A stretch of 64,000 nt of DNA from positions 1 to 64,000 of the forward strand of contig CAYTMQ010000013.1 of the NCBI GenBank assembly GCA_964438995.1, in the 5' to 3' direction. Each line of letters begins with the position of its first letter. The stretch's first letter is position 1. Positions 27,520 to 36,211 of this stretch are shown piece after piece. Below the pieces are notes generated by a model. That model made no database searches. It was given only the letters and a program-made list of their open reading frames with translations, and had not been told where the DNA came from. The position numbers were made by a program, and so were the translations under genes. Origin of the DNA: JABMMZ01 sp964438995 (GTDB taxonomy: Bacteria; Bacteroidota; Bacteroidia; NS11-12g; UBA955).

Positions 27520-28641
27520 ATGAAATTTATAGTAGCGGCACCTGAATTATTGGAACATTTGTCAAGAGTGAGTGGAGCGATTGTTTCTAAGCCTGTTTTA
27601 CCTATTTTGGATAATTTTTTATTCGACATAAAAGGCGGAAATTTAACCATTTCAACAACAGATTTAGAAACATCTATGTCAACCAGCTTAAAGGTTGAAT
27701 CGAAAGAAGATATTTTAGTTGCTATCCCTTCTAAATTATTGATAGACACTGTAAAAATGTTGAATGACCAACCAATTACTTTTACAGTAAACGAGGAAAC
27801 ATTTGGCATTGAGTTAAGTACTTCATACGGTAGATACAAATTAGCTGGTCAAAGTGGCACCGATTTCCCAAAGGTTCCAGAAATTGATTCTGAAAACTCT
27901 TTTGCCATGCCATCAAATGTGTTGTTGAGATGTATCAGCAAAACATTGTTTGCAACTGGCAACGACGATTTAAGATTGAACTTAACTGGTGTGTTTGTTG
28001 AATTAGGCAAAGACAGTGTCAACTTCGTTGCTACAGATGCCAACAGATTGGTTAAATTAACCAGAACTGATATCAAACCTGGATTAGAACATTCATTTAT
28101 CCTTCCTAAGAAAGCTTTAAACTTATTGAAGTCTTCATTGACAAATGATGTGACACCAATCCAAATTGATTTCAACAAATCAAACGTGTTCTTTACTACT
28201 GAGAGTTTAAAATTATCTTGTAGATTGATTGATGAAAAATATCCTGATTACAAAGCAGTTATTCCTCAAGACAACAACAACATTGTAACCATCAGCAGAA
28301 TTGATTTCTTAGAAACAGTAAAACGTGTATCTAACTTTTCAAATAAAACTACCCACCAAATTCGCATCAAAATTACAGGTAACGAATTGGCTGCTAGTGC
28401 AGAAGATATCGAATTAGCAAACGAAGCGAACGAAAAAAGAACATGTGAATACGATGGTGAAGACATCGAAATCGGATTCAATTCTAAATTCTTATTAGAA
28501 TTGTTATCAAATGTAGACCACGACTCAGTAAAACTTAGATTGTCTACTCCAAACAGAGCAGGATTATTATTACCACAAGAGAACGAAATTGACGAAGAAG
28601 TAGTGATGTTGGTAATGCCAATGATGCTTAACAATTATTAG
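27520..28641 (+). CDS. dnaN: DNA polymerase III sliding clamp beta subunit
   Basis: 373 residues, standard length, with three clamp domains. The start MKFIVAAPELLEHLSRVSGAIVSKPVLPIL is typical, as is the end VVMLVMPMMLNN. It forms the ring that tethers the replicative polymerase. Here it stands alone rather than next to dnaA. A TACTTTCG -7-like element lies at 27485-27492. Confidence 0.96.
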   Translation: MKFIVAAPELLEHLSRVSGAIVSKPVLPILDNFLFDIKGGNLTISTTDLETSMSTSLKVESKEDILVAIPSKLLIDTVKMLNDQPITFTVNEETFGIELSTSYGRYKLAGQSGTDFPKVPEIDSENSFAMPSNVLLRCISKTLFATGNDDLRLNLTGVFVELGKDSVNFVATDANRLVKLTRTDIKPGLEHSFILPKKALNLLKSSLTNDVTPIQIDFNKSNVFFTTESLKLSCRLIDEKYPDYKAVIPQDNNNIVTISRIDFLETVKRVSNFSNKTTHQIRIKITGNELAASAEDIELANEANEKRTCEYDGEDIEIGFNSKFLLELLSNVDHDSVKLRLSTPNRAGLLLPQENEIDEEVVMLVMPMMLNNY

Positions 28642-28666
28642 ACTTAAATTACACTAATAACCTATA

Positions 28667-28696
28667 AAGAAGGCAGCTTAAAAGGCTGTCTTTTTT
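28667..28696 (+). terminator. Terminator downstream of dnaN
   Basis: AAGGCAGC pairs with GCTGTCTT (one G-T wobble) around a short loop and is followed by TTTTTT, 26 bases after the dnaN stop. Confidence 0.75.
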
Positions 28697-28948
28697 GTTT
28701 AATGCCTTTTATGCTCTTAAAATACATATTTAGGTAGCCTCTCGATTTATCGAGTAAAAGTCATATAAACAGTGTGATACTTCTCAATTGTAAGTCAATA
28801 TAACAAGCTTTATAATTGCAATACGAGTTTTGGAACTTTGTAATTTATGGGTTCCACATCTTTCAAGTAGAAAAAATTATTTGATATCAACCACATTAGA
28901 ATTTCTAATATTCTAATGTATCGGAATTAATCGTTAAAAATCTTAGAA
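28697..28948. other. Convergent intergenic region with small hairpins
   Basis: No ORF or RNA gene recognised. A short CTCGAT/ATCGAG inverted repeat lies at 28741-28754, and ATTAGAAT/ATTCTAAT with a 7-base loop lies near 28898-28920. The second could end the leftward transcript of the 28949-29653 gene but lacks a clear T-run. Confidence 0.4.
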
Positions 28949-29653
28949 TTATTTACCTGTGCCTGTACCAGATGAGGTACTTGGTTTAGGCGTCGTGGCA
29001 GGTTTCTTTTTCTTGTAATCGCCTCTCTTCCAAGATTCGAAAAATTGCGCCCAAGCAAAAGGGTTTAACAAATTCATTGGAGGCACCTGCCCTGCTGCAT
29101 AATTGTATTTTGTAGAATACTCTCTAGCCATAGCTTTATAGGCTTCTGAAGCATCAGAACCTGATAGCGTACTAGCCTGATCTCTCATTGCCTCTCTTTC
29201 TAAATTGTCTTTTGCCCTTGAAATATCGTCGTTTGGAATTTCTTTGGTAACAAACAAGTAATCAAAAGTAGCTCTTGGAGGCATTGCAGTAATCATGACA
29301 CCAGGAAAATATTGAGTATCCTTTGTCATGAGCTTTATAATTGAATATTTTTGTTCTTTAAGTGTATCAGGTATGATGAAATAAGTTCTATTGAATTCGA
29401 CGTGAGAAAAAATAACCGTATCTCCTTTGCTAGCAACTATAGAGAAGTAACCATCTAAATTAGAATAATAGCCATACGGATTTTTATTGACATACACAGA
29501 AGCAAATGGAATTGGATGAATACTATCTGAAGTCAATAACAAACCAGAAAATTGAATCAATGTACTATCAATTTTTTTGGTGTTCCTATTTTGACTAAAA
29601 ACGGTACTTACAATACTTAGAACAACAATGAGTAAAAGCGGCTTTTTAAACAT
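28949..29653 (-). CDS. Secreted protein with CarboxypepD_reg-like domain
   Basis: 234 residues. A signal peptide (LLLIVVLSIVSTVFSQ) precedes a beta-sandwich of the carboxypeptidase-regulatory type (residues about 33-115: FASVYVNKNPYGYYSNLDGYFSIVASKGDTVIFSHVEF). The C-terminal part has a helical segment, then a low-complexity Lys/Thr/Pro/Ser-Gly tail. Similar domains form the plug-side extension of TonB receptors, but this is a stand-alone protein of unknown role. It follows the chromate transporter by 8 bases. Confidence 0.75.
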   Translation of the reverse strand: MFKKPLLLIVVLSIVSTVFSQNRNTKKIDSTLIQFSGLLLTSDSIHPIPFASVYVNKNPYGYYSNLDGYFSIVASKGDTVIFSHVEFNRTYFIIPDTLKEQKYSIIKLMTKDTQYFPGVMITAMPPRATFDYLFVTKEIPNDDISRAKDNLEREAMRDQASTLSGSDASEAYKAMAREYSTKYNYAAGQVPPMNLLNPFAWAQFFESWKRGDYKKKKPATTPKPSTSSGTGTGK

Positions 29654-29661
29654 ATTTTGAA

Positions 29662-30894
29662 TTATAACAAATAACCAGCCAAAATTGTTACAACAACCAG
29701 TAAAAATGGCGGTAATTTCTTGTATTGCAAATATAACAAAGTTAATCCAAAAACCAGCAATGGCATAAAGGCACTTTGGTCGAATACAATTTCATGAGTG
29801 ATGTAAGGCATGGCCATGAAGAAAGCTGCAGACCATAAAAATCCGATAGAAACTGAAATAATTCCGTCGAGTGACCGATAAATGATGGGATATGTCTTGA
29901 CTTGACTCCAAATGGGATAGACAAAGAAAATCAACAAAGTACCAGGTAAGAAAATCGCCAAAGTACCTATTCCACAGCCAATTAACTGACCATAGACATC
30001 ATAACCCAATTTTTTCATGGCTATTCCATTGGCATAAGTGGCGATGGTGAAAGTTGGACCTGGGACAGCTTGTAACAAACCTAAACCGGTATTAAACTCT
30101 TGTATGGTTAAATACTGTTTGGGGCGGTACTCAACAAACTCAGTCAGCATCATAGAATACAAGACATTGCCACCTCCAAAGACCATAGAACCCATGCGGT
30201 AAGTATTTTCAAACAAACGCACTGGCTGCGAAATATGTGGGAACTTGGTTTTAGTAAAGGTACCTAACACAGCTACAGTAACTAGAATCAGAACCATTAA
30301 ACTTAGATTGGCCCAGCGAATGTTTAAAAGGGGTTTGGTATTAGGCACGTTATCTTTTGGACCGAAATTTACCGTAACAATGGCTCCAATAATCAGAAAG
30401 ATTGGGAATGCGTATGGCGAATGGAAAATGACCGACATGACAGCTGCAATAGAAGCAAGTACGATGTTAAGTGTTTTCTTTTTAAGAAGACGTGTCATAT
30501 TGATAGCAGCCATAAATACAAATCCGATAGCCATCGGACCAATAAATCTGAATATAGAAGGATTGGCATAGCTGGTTGTGATGGCAAACAAAGACATCAA
30601 AACAGCAGCTGGCATGATCCAGATGATAAGCGCCAAGAAAGCCAATCGGGGACCACCTAGTTTGTAAGCGATAGCAGTAAGTGTTTGTGTAGAAGACGGA
30701 CCAGGAAGTATTTGACATAAGCTATTAAGCTCCATCAAATCCGTCTCATTGATATAACGTTTCTCCTGCACTAGTTTTTTAAGAAACAGTGAAATGTGCA
30801 TTTCTGGTCCGCCGAATGCCGACAAGGCTATGAAAAGCACGTCTTTGAGAAATACGATTTCTCTTACTTTTTTTAGGTCTGCTTTGGTTAACAA
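29662..30894 (-). CDS. chrA: Chromate transporter, two-domain ChrA type
   Basis: 410 residues from a TTG start at 30894; no ATG occurs before the conserved region. Two ChrA halves are visible, each beginning with a GGP or GGN motif: SAFGGPEMHISLF and LPGPSSTQTLTAIAYKLGG in the first, MVFGGGNVLYSMM and AVPGPTFTIATYANG in the second. About ten membrane helices. Family members export chromate or a related oxyanion; physiological substrate uncertain. TAGTTTTG (minus strand 30918-30911) is a probable -7 element. Confidence 0.87.
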   Translation of the reverse strand: MLTKADLKKVREIVFLKDVLFIALSAFGGPEMHISLFLKKLVQEKRYINETDLMELNSLCQILPGPSSTQTLTAIAYKLGGPRLAFLALIIWIMPAAVLMSLFAITTSYANPSIFRFIGPMAIGFVFMAAINMTRLLKKKTLNIVLASIAAVMSVIFHSPYAFPIFLIIGAIVTVNFGPKDNVPNTKPLLNIRWANLSLMVLILVTVAVLGTFTKTKFPHISQPVRLFENTYRMGSMVFGGGNVLYSMMLTEFVEYRPKQYLTIQEFNTGLGLLQAVPGPTFTIATYANGIAMKKLGYDVYGQLIGCGIGTLAIFLPGTLLIFFVYPIWSQVKTYPIIYRSLDGIISVSIGFLWSAAFFMAMPYITHEIVFDQSAFMPLLVFGLTLLYLQYKKLPPFLLVVVTILAGYLL

Positions 30895-30942
30895 AAATCA
30901 GATGAACGTTCAAAACTAAATTATTTGGTTTAATTTTGTGCA

Positions 30943-31539
30943 ATGTTCAAATATTTTATTCCAGTATTATTTTTATTGATGGCATGTAACAATGGCCACA
31001 AAGCCGACTTTGAAGTCCAAACAGAATTACAAATGATAGACACCTTGCATTACAGACTAGAAGTTGTAAAGACTTGGCTAGACAAGATGAGCATCAATGA
31101 AATGCAAGAGAGAAAAGACATAATAGAACACAACATAGAATACATACAAGGTCAATATGTGGCAAGAGGCATGAAGCTCGAGCAAGAAAGAGCTTTGCTT
31201 GTAGATGAATATAAGAGCTACAGTAAGATGTACAAAAGGGCAATGGACAGTTTTAAACCCATTGTTATGGAGACAGAAGAACTGTTGTTTCAATTGAAAA
31301 CATTAAAAGAGTCGGCCCATTCTAAAGACTACAAAAAAGAAACGTTTTTGGTGTATTACGAAAAAGAAAAGAAAGACGTTTTAAAGCTATTAGACTTTGC
31401 CAATATGGTTCAACGACCGGTAATAGATACAGATATGGCCTTTGATAGAGCTCAGAAAAAGATTGAAGAGTGGGCTGAGGAGTTGAAGAAGAATGAGGTA
31501 GACGGAGTTGAAGGCAAGGCGCACGAAGAGGATGATTGA
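30943..31539 (+). CDS. Hypothetical coiled-coil lipoprotein
   Basis: 198 residues. A lipobox (FLLMAC) puts the lipid-anchored Cys at 15. The rest is highly charged and helical (KTWLDKMSINEMQERKDIIE, EKEKKDVLKLLDFANMV), likely coiled coil, with an acidic end. A -7-like TAATTTTG (30931-30938) ends 4 bases before the ATG, suggesting a leaderless transcript. No family recognised. Confidence 0.7.
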   Translation: MFKYFIPVLFLLMACNNGHKADFEVQTELQMIDTLHYRLEVVKTWLDKMSINEMQERKDIIEHNIEYIQGQYVARGMKLEQERALLVDEYKSYSKMYKRAMDSFKPIVMETEELLFQLKTLKESAHSKDYKKETFLVYYEKEKKDVLKLLDFANMVQRPVIDTDMAFDRAQKKIEEWAEELKKNEVDGVEGKAHEEDD

Positions 31540-31609
31540 TTCTGTAAGTCTTAGGCGGATGAATTAACATCCATCCATGGATAGCGGATCTCAGGATGCT
31601 CAGCCCTTG

Positions 31610-31631
31610 GATCATGGATCTCAAGTTACAT
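31610..31631. repeat. Degenerate copy of the GTTACAT hairpin repeat
   Basis: ATCATGGATCTCAAGTTACAT resembles the repeats at 52140-52269 and 54160-54181: an ATC...GGAT hairpin core then AAGTTACAT. It lies downstream of the lipoprotein gene, after other short palindromes (ATCCATGGAT at 31572-31581). Confidence 0.45.
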
Positions 31632-31663
31632 GAATAAAATTTTTTAGTTCTAACTTTTTATGT

Positions 31664-31671
31664 TAGTTTTG
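31664..31671 (+). promoter_or_regulatory. Promoter -7 element of queA
   Basis: TAGTTTTG matches TAnnTTTG; the leader would be about 25 bases. No strong -33 TTG. Confidence 0.45.
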
Positions 31672-31699
31672 CACCCTTTTTTAGGCTAATTACACCCCA

Positions 31700-32746
31700 A
31701 TGAAATTATCAAAATTCAGCTTCGATTTACCAGCTAACTTAATTGCGCAAGACCCAGCGAAAAACAGAGATGAGAGCAAATTAATGGTATTGCACAGAAG
31801 CACTGGCAAGATAGAACACAAAAAATTCAAAGACATACTAACTATTTTTGATGAAGGTGATTTGTTTATCATTAACAACACCAAAGTGTTTCCTGCTAGA
31901 ATGTATGGTAACAAAGAAAAAACCGGTGCTAAAATTGAGGTTTTCTTATTGAGAGAACTTAACGAAGAGCACAAATTATGGGACGTACTTGTAGACCCTG
32001 CAAGAAAAATACGTGTTGGCAATAAGTTGTATTTCGGTGACGATGATTTAGTAGCTGAAGTAGTTGATAACACCACCAGCAGAGGTCGTACCATTAGATT
32101 CTTATTCGATGGTAGCAAAGAAGAGTTCAACAACATTGTTAAAAAACTAGGAGAAACTCCAATTCCAAAATACATAGAAAGAGCGGTTAAAAAAGAGGAC
32201 GAAGACCGTTATCAAACCATTTTTGCTAGTGTAGAAGGCGCTGTTGCCCCTCCTACTGCAGGCTTGCACTTCAGTAAAGAATTGATGATGCGTATGGACA
32301 TTAAAGGTGTCAATTTCGCAGAATTAACCTTGCACCAAGGCTTGGGTACTTTTAGAAATGTAGAAGTAGAAGACTTAAGCAAACACAAAATGGATTCAGA
32401 GAATTACATCATTCCTGAAAAAACCGCTGATTTGGTCAATGAAACTAAAAATAAAAAAGGCCGTATCGTAGCTGTTGGTTCTGGAGTTATGAGGGCAATA
32501 GAATCATCTGTTTCATCAACTGGAACATTAAACGCTAGTGCTGGATGGACGGATAAATTCATTGCACCACATTACGATTTCTCTATCGCAAACGCATTCA
32601 TCACCAATTTCCATGCACCTGAATCTACCCTATTGATGTTGGCAACAGCATTTGGTGGTTACGATTTCATCATGGAAGCATACAAAGAAGCTGTTAAGAA
32701 AAAATACAACTTCCAATGCTATGGTGACGCTATGTTGATTTTGTAA
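31700..32746 (+). CDS. queA: tRNA preQ1(34) S-adenosylmethionine ribosyltransferase-isomerase
   Basis: 348 residues, normal QueA length. Conserved segments are MKLSKFSFDLPANLIAQDPA, the NTKVFPARMYGNK region, PPTAGLHFSKELM and the C-terminal FHAPESTLLMLATAFGGY. It transfers the ribosyl group of SAM to preQ1 in tRNA during queuosine synthesis. The next gene, trmN6, also acts on tRNA and starts 4 bases later. Confidence 0.95.
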   Translation: MKLSKFSFDLPANLIAQDPAKNRDESKLMVLHRSTGKIEHKKFKDILTIFDEGDLFIINNTKVFPARMYGNKEKTGAKIEVFLLRELNEEHKLWDVLVDPARKIRVGNKLYFGDDDLVAEVVDNTTSRGRTIRFLFDGSKEEFNNIVKKLGETPIPKYIERAVKKEDEDRYQTIFASVEGAVAPPTAGLHFSKELMMRMDIKGVNFAELTLHQGLGTFRNVEVEDLSKHKMDSENYIIPEKTADLVNETKNKKGRIVAVGSGVMRAIESSVSSTGTLNASAGWTDKFIAPHYDFSIANAFITNFHAPESTLLMLATAFGGYDFIMEAYKEAVKKKYNFQCYGDAMLIL

Positions 32747-32750
32747 TTGC

Positions 32751-33482
32751 TTGTCCAATTCATATTTTCATTTCAAACAATTCAGCATTTATTCTCAAGA
32801 AAAAGGACTGAGAGTCACGACAGATGCATGTTTGCTTGGAGCGCTTGCTCAACATCCTAAACCATTAAATATTATAGACATTGGCACTGGCACTGGTGTG
32901 ATAGCATTGATGCTGGCTCAGCGCTTTGAAGATGCAAATGTTGATGCAATTGACATTGAAAAAGCGGTGGTAGAACAAGCTACAAACAACATCCATCAAA
33001 GCAAATTTGCAAAACGAATAAAGCTCCATCATGGTGATTATTTGCAGCATTCTTTGGAAAAAAAATTTGATTTGATTGTCTGCAATCCACCTTATTTCAA
33101 AGACCATTTGCAAAAACAATCATCTGAAAAAAACATTGCCATTCACAACGAAACCTTAAACCATAAATTGCTATTAAAAAAGGCAATCTCAGATTTAAAA
33201 GAGCAAGGCATTTTTTACGTCATACTTCCTCCATTTGAGGCAGATCAATTAATGGCTTATGCGAAGCAACTTTCTGTAGGTATATTTGATGTTATTCAAA
33301 TATTCAATTTGCCTGGAAAATTGTATAGGAAAGTCATAGGTTTTGTAAATTATCAGACAGAACCGACTGAAAGGACAATCTTGATTAAAAATGACGATAA
33401 AAATAATACACCTGAATTTCAACTATTAATGAGTGACTTTTATCTAGAAGACACACAAATGTATAAAAACCAAAAACACTGA
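32751..33482 (+). CDS. tRNA1(Val) (adenine(37)-N6)-methyltransferase TrmN6
   Basis: 243 residues from TTG 32751, giving the family start SNSYFHFKQFSIYSQEKGLRVTTDACLLGA. Motif I is IIDIGTGTGVIALMLAQR; the adenine-N6 catalytic motif NPPY occurs as LIVCNPPYFKDHL near 105. The family methylates A37 of tRNA-Val. It follows queA by 4 bases, so a tRNA-modification operon is likely. A tRNA-Val gene occurs at 62263. Confidence 0.88.
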   Translation: MSNSYFHFKQFSIYSQEKGLRVTTDACLLGALAQHPKPLNIIDIGTGTGVIALMLAQRFEDANVDAIDIEKAVVEQATNNIHQSKFAKRIKLHHGDYLQHSLEKKFDLIVCNPPYFKDHLQKQSSEKNIAIHNETLNHKLLLKKAISDLKEQGIFYVILPPFEADQLMAYAKQLSVGIFDVIQIFNLPGKLYRKVIGFVNYQTEPTERTILIKNDDKNNTPEFQLLMSDFYLEDTQMYKNQKH

Positions 33483-33496
33483 AACCCTAGAACCCT

Positions 33497-33504
33497 TATT
33501 TTTG
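33497..33504 (+). promoter_or_regulatory. Promoter -7 element of terC
   Basis: TATTTTTG, ending 6 bases before the ATG at 33511. The open reading frame extends to TTG 33502, but that codon lies inside this element, so the ATG is the better start and the mRNA would be nearly leaderless. Confidence 0.5.
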
Positions 33505-33510
33505 CAACAC

Positions 33511-34245
33511 ATGGAAGACATTTTAAGCACCGCTGGCCTCATCAGTTTAGTTACATTAACGTTCATGGAAATCATTCTCGGCATTGACAATATTATATTT
33601 GTTAGTATTGTCGCTGGCCGAGCAGAGAAAAAAGATCAGAAAAGAGCCAGAAACTTAGGTTTACTGCTGGCCATGGTCATAAGAGTTTTGTTGTTATTCG
33701 TTATCAAATGGATCATTGAAGCACAAAAACCAATCTTTAGTTTGCCCTTTGATTTTGAAGGGAAAGACATCAGCATCAAAGATTTGGTATTGATATGTGG
33801 CGGTTTGTTTTTGATATATAAATCGACCACAGAGATTCACCATAAGTTTAATGTTGATGAACATGTTGAAACAGAAAGTAAAACCAAAAAACCTTTTAAC
33901 GCTATAATTGTTCAGATATTGATGTTGAATTTGGTATTTTCAATTGATTCTATCGTAACTGCAATAGGCTTAACACAAAGCATTCTTATTATGTTTGTAT
34001 CTATCGTTGCAAGTATGCTGATTATGCTATTGATATCTTCATCTATCAGCAATTTTGTGGAGAAACATCCAACAGTAAAAATGTTAGCACTGTCATTCTT
34101 AATCATGATTGGTATGATGTTGATTATCGAAGCGTTTGAATTCCACGTACCAAAAGGATACACCTATTTTGCCATGGCTTTCAGCTTATTTGTTGAAATG
34201 CTAAACATCCGCTTAAGAACCAAATTGAACGCTAGAAAACACTAA
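33511..34245 (+). CDS. TerC-family integral membrane protein
   Basis: 244 residues from the ATG at 33511, with seven membrane helices and the acidic family motifs FMEIILGIDNIIFV and NLVFSIDSIVTAIGL. TerC proteins are linked to tellurite resistance and, in other bacteria, to metal (manganese) export during protein secretion. The next gene starts directly after the stop. Confidence 0.88.
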   Translation: MEDILSTAGLISLVTLTFMEIILGIDNIIFVSIVAGRAEKKDQKRARNLGLLLAMVIRVLLLFVIKWIIEAQKPIFSLPFDFEGKDISIKDLVLICGGLFLIYKSTTEIHHKFNVDEHVETESKTKKPFNAIIVQILMLNLVFSIDSIVTAIGLTQSILIMFVSIVASMLIMLLISSSISNFVEKHPTVKMLALSFLIMIGMMLIIEAFEFHVPKGYTYFAMAFSLFVEMLNIRLRTKLNARKH

Positions 34246-35406
34246 TTGTTTTACAAAACCTCTATAAAGCCCCAAGTCAAATTTTCTAGCTATACATCAT
34301 TTAAAGATGTTGCGGCAGAATGGAGGACCATATTACCGGAGAATCACCATCTTCAGTGTCGCGACATTGAGGCGCTCGAAAAAACCATTCCTGAAGACAT
34401 TCAATTTAAGTATGTCAATATTTACGAAGAGTATGAATTGATAGGTGTCATGTATTTACAATGTTTGAAATTCAACAACAAACATTACAATCACGGTATT
34501 TTAGACCGACCAGTATTGCGTCAAATCAAAGGTTTTGTATTGAGTAAAACAGCCGATATTCTTATTTGTGGCAATATTTTTAGAGTCAACTTTCAAGGTT
34601 TTTACTTTAAAGATAAAAACAGAAGAGAGATGATATTTGATTGTCTTAACCTTTACAGACAGGAATTAAAGGCTGAGAAAAACTTCTGTGGAATATTGGT
34701 AAAAGATTGTTCTAGAGAATTTCAAAGCATACAGTTTAGTTGTTTCGGATTTAGAGCTTTCAACCAAGACTTAACCATGGAACTCAACATCCGTGACAAT
34801 TGGAAAACCTTCGAAGATTACATCAACGACCTTAGTCGTAAATACAAGCAAAGAGCCAATAAAATCATAAAGAGCAGAGACAGTATTACCGTTAAGGATT
34901 TATCAATAGATGATTTGATTCAGGAAAAATCAAGAATCAATGAGTTGTATATGAACATTGTCAAACAACAGACTTTGGCACTTGGCATACTCAACTCTGA
35001 TTATTTCATACAAATGAAACAAGGATTAGGTGATGGATTCAAAGTTTATGGCTATTACCTAAACGACAAGCTCATCGCCTTTAGCAGCCACATTTATTAT
35101 TGGCCAAAACAGGCTATGGAAATACATTACATTGGATTGGATTACGAATACAACCAGCAATACAATTTGTATTTCAATATCTTGTACGACGGTATAAAAG
35201 CTGCCATAACAAACAATCTAAAAAAAATAGAAATGGGTCGAACTGCAAGAGAAGCCAAAGCAAATGCAGGGGCACATGCTGTAGAAAACTTCAATTACAT
35301 TTGGTTACGCCCAGGCATCTCAAGAATAGCCTTCAACACCTTAGGAAAATGGTTTGAGAATTCTGTTGGTGATGATTGGAAGAAGAGACATCCATTTAAG
35401 GATTGA
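34246..35406 (+). CDS. FemAB/BioF2-like N-acyltransferase
   Basis: 386 residues from TTG 34246, which follows the terC stop with no gap. Two GNAT-like halves are visible. The first has RPVLRQIKGFVLSKTADILI; the second has FEDYINDLSRKYKQRANKII, then GYYLNDKLIAFSSHIYYW, MEIHYIGLDYEYNQQYNLYF and the end MGRTAREAKANAGAHA. This matches large GNAT proteins of the FemAB/peptidoglycan-biosynthesis type. Substrate unknown. Confidence 0.65.
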   Translation: MFYKTSIKPQVKFSSYTSFKDVAAEWRTILPENHHLQCRDIEALEKTIPEDIQFKYVNIYEEYELIGVMYLQCLKFNNKHYNHGILDRPVLRQIKGFVLSKTADILICGNIFRVNFQGFYFKDKNRREMIFDCLNLYRQELKAEKNFCGILVKDCSREFQSIQFSCFGFRAFNQDLTMELNIRDNWKTFEDYINDLSRKYKQRANKIIKSRDSITVKDLSIDDLIQEKSRINELYMNIVKQQTLALGILNSDYFIQMKQGLGDGFKVYGYYLNDKLIAFSSHIYYWPKQAMEIHYIGLDYEYNQQYNLYFNILYDGIKAAITNNLKKIEMGRTAREAKANAGAHAVENFNYIWLRPGISRIAFNTLGKWFENSVGDDWKKRHPFKD

Positions 35407-35738
35407 TGGAAATAAGGGTAACGTTATTGGTTAATCGTTATTCGTTATTTGAAACAGCATGCGACAGCGTCGCACTAACTCATTCTCTCATAAGGTATGC
35501 CGAAATCATTAAATTATCGTATCGGTAGCCCGTAGGCAGCGCCTAGGGAAATCATAAATTACAGTATCGGTAGTCCGTAGGCAGCGCCTAGGGAGATTAT
35601 AAAATTATCGTATCGGTAGCCCCCCGCCAGAATAAATTCTTTCGGGCTGGACGGCCTGAATGACTTAGTAGGGCAGGCGCTGTTTGCGACGCTTAGTAAA
35701 TCGTAACCACAATTCATCAGCAGGGCTGCACATTCAGC
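35407..35738. other. Non-coding region with repeats
   Basis: 332 bp without a gene. It contains a block of 45-46-bp tandem repeats (35505-35620) and further GC-richer palindromic pieces (CGACAGCGTCGC near 35462, and a GGGCTGGACGGCCTG segment near 35644). No promoter or ORF was recognised. Confidence 0.6.
35505..35620. repeat. Two and a half tandem 45-46-bp repeats with inner hairpin
   Basis: TATCGGTAG recurs at 35520, 35565 and 35611 (periods 45 and 46). The first two units continue with CCGTAGGCAGCGCCTAGGG (one C/T change before it), which contains the inverted repeat TAGGC-AGC-GCCTA; the third is truncated. The units differ by few bases, so the array is recent or maintained. Confidence 0.75.
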
Positions 35739-36203
35739 CTATTTTAGCCAGTCGCCAAAACTTGGAATATCTTGAATCTGCTTAGACGCTTGCGACTCAG
35801 AACCAGCTTCTATAAAGATGTGTTGAAGTCCGTTGCTTATACAAATAAATTTAACGTTTAAGACTTTCTGGTACATGCCAGCTTGCATTAGAGTCTGATT
35901 GGAAAGCTTGATGTTAGGCGCTTTGCACTCTATTAACAGAAACATTTTGCCATTAGAATCAGAAACACAAATATCAAAACGCTTGAGCAAACCGTTGTAG
36001 GTTAAAGCCCTTTCAATAGAAATCAAACCCATAGGAACTTGCTTTTCTTCTATCAAATAATGGATAAAATGCTGTCTAACCCATTCCTCTGGAGTAAGCT
36101 TGACATACTTTTTCCGTATAATGTCGAAAATTAGTGCATTACCTTGTTCTGATTTTGTATTAAAATTGTAAGTCTTAAAATTCAGTTTCAAGACCGCGAA
36201 CAT
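35739..36203 (-). CDS. Stand-alone type I restriction R-like N-terminal nuclease domain (HSDR_N)
   Basis: 154 residues. The PD-(D/E)xK nuclease core is visible: LKRFDICVSDSNGKMFLLIECKAPNIKLS, with Asp then Glu-Cys-Lys, preceded by the family stretch FDIIRKKYVKLTPEEWVRQHFIHYLIEEK. It lacks helicase, methylase and specificity partners, so it is not a restriction system. It is divergent from holA with 8 bases between starts. Role unknown, possibly DNA maintenance. Confidence 0.82.
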   Translation of the reverse strand: MFAVLKLNFKTYNFNTKSEQGNALIFDIIRKKYVKLTPEEWVRQHFIHYLIEEKQVPMGLISIERALTYNGLLKRFDICVSDSNGKMFLLIECKAPNIKLSNQTLMQAGMYQKVLNVKFICISNGLQHIFIEAGSESQASKQIQDIPSFGDWLK

Positions 36204-36211
36204 AACTAATA

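Noticed and set aside
35739..36203. A type I restriction-modification system
   Set aside because: Only the HSDR_N domain is present; there is no helicase, hsdM or hsdS in the window.
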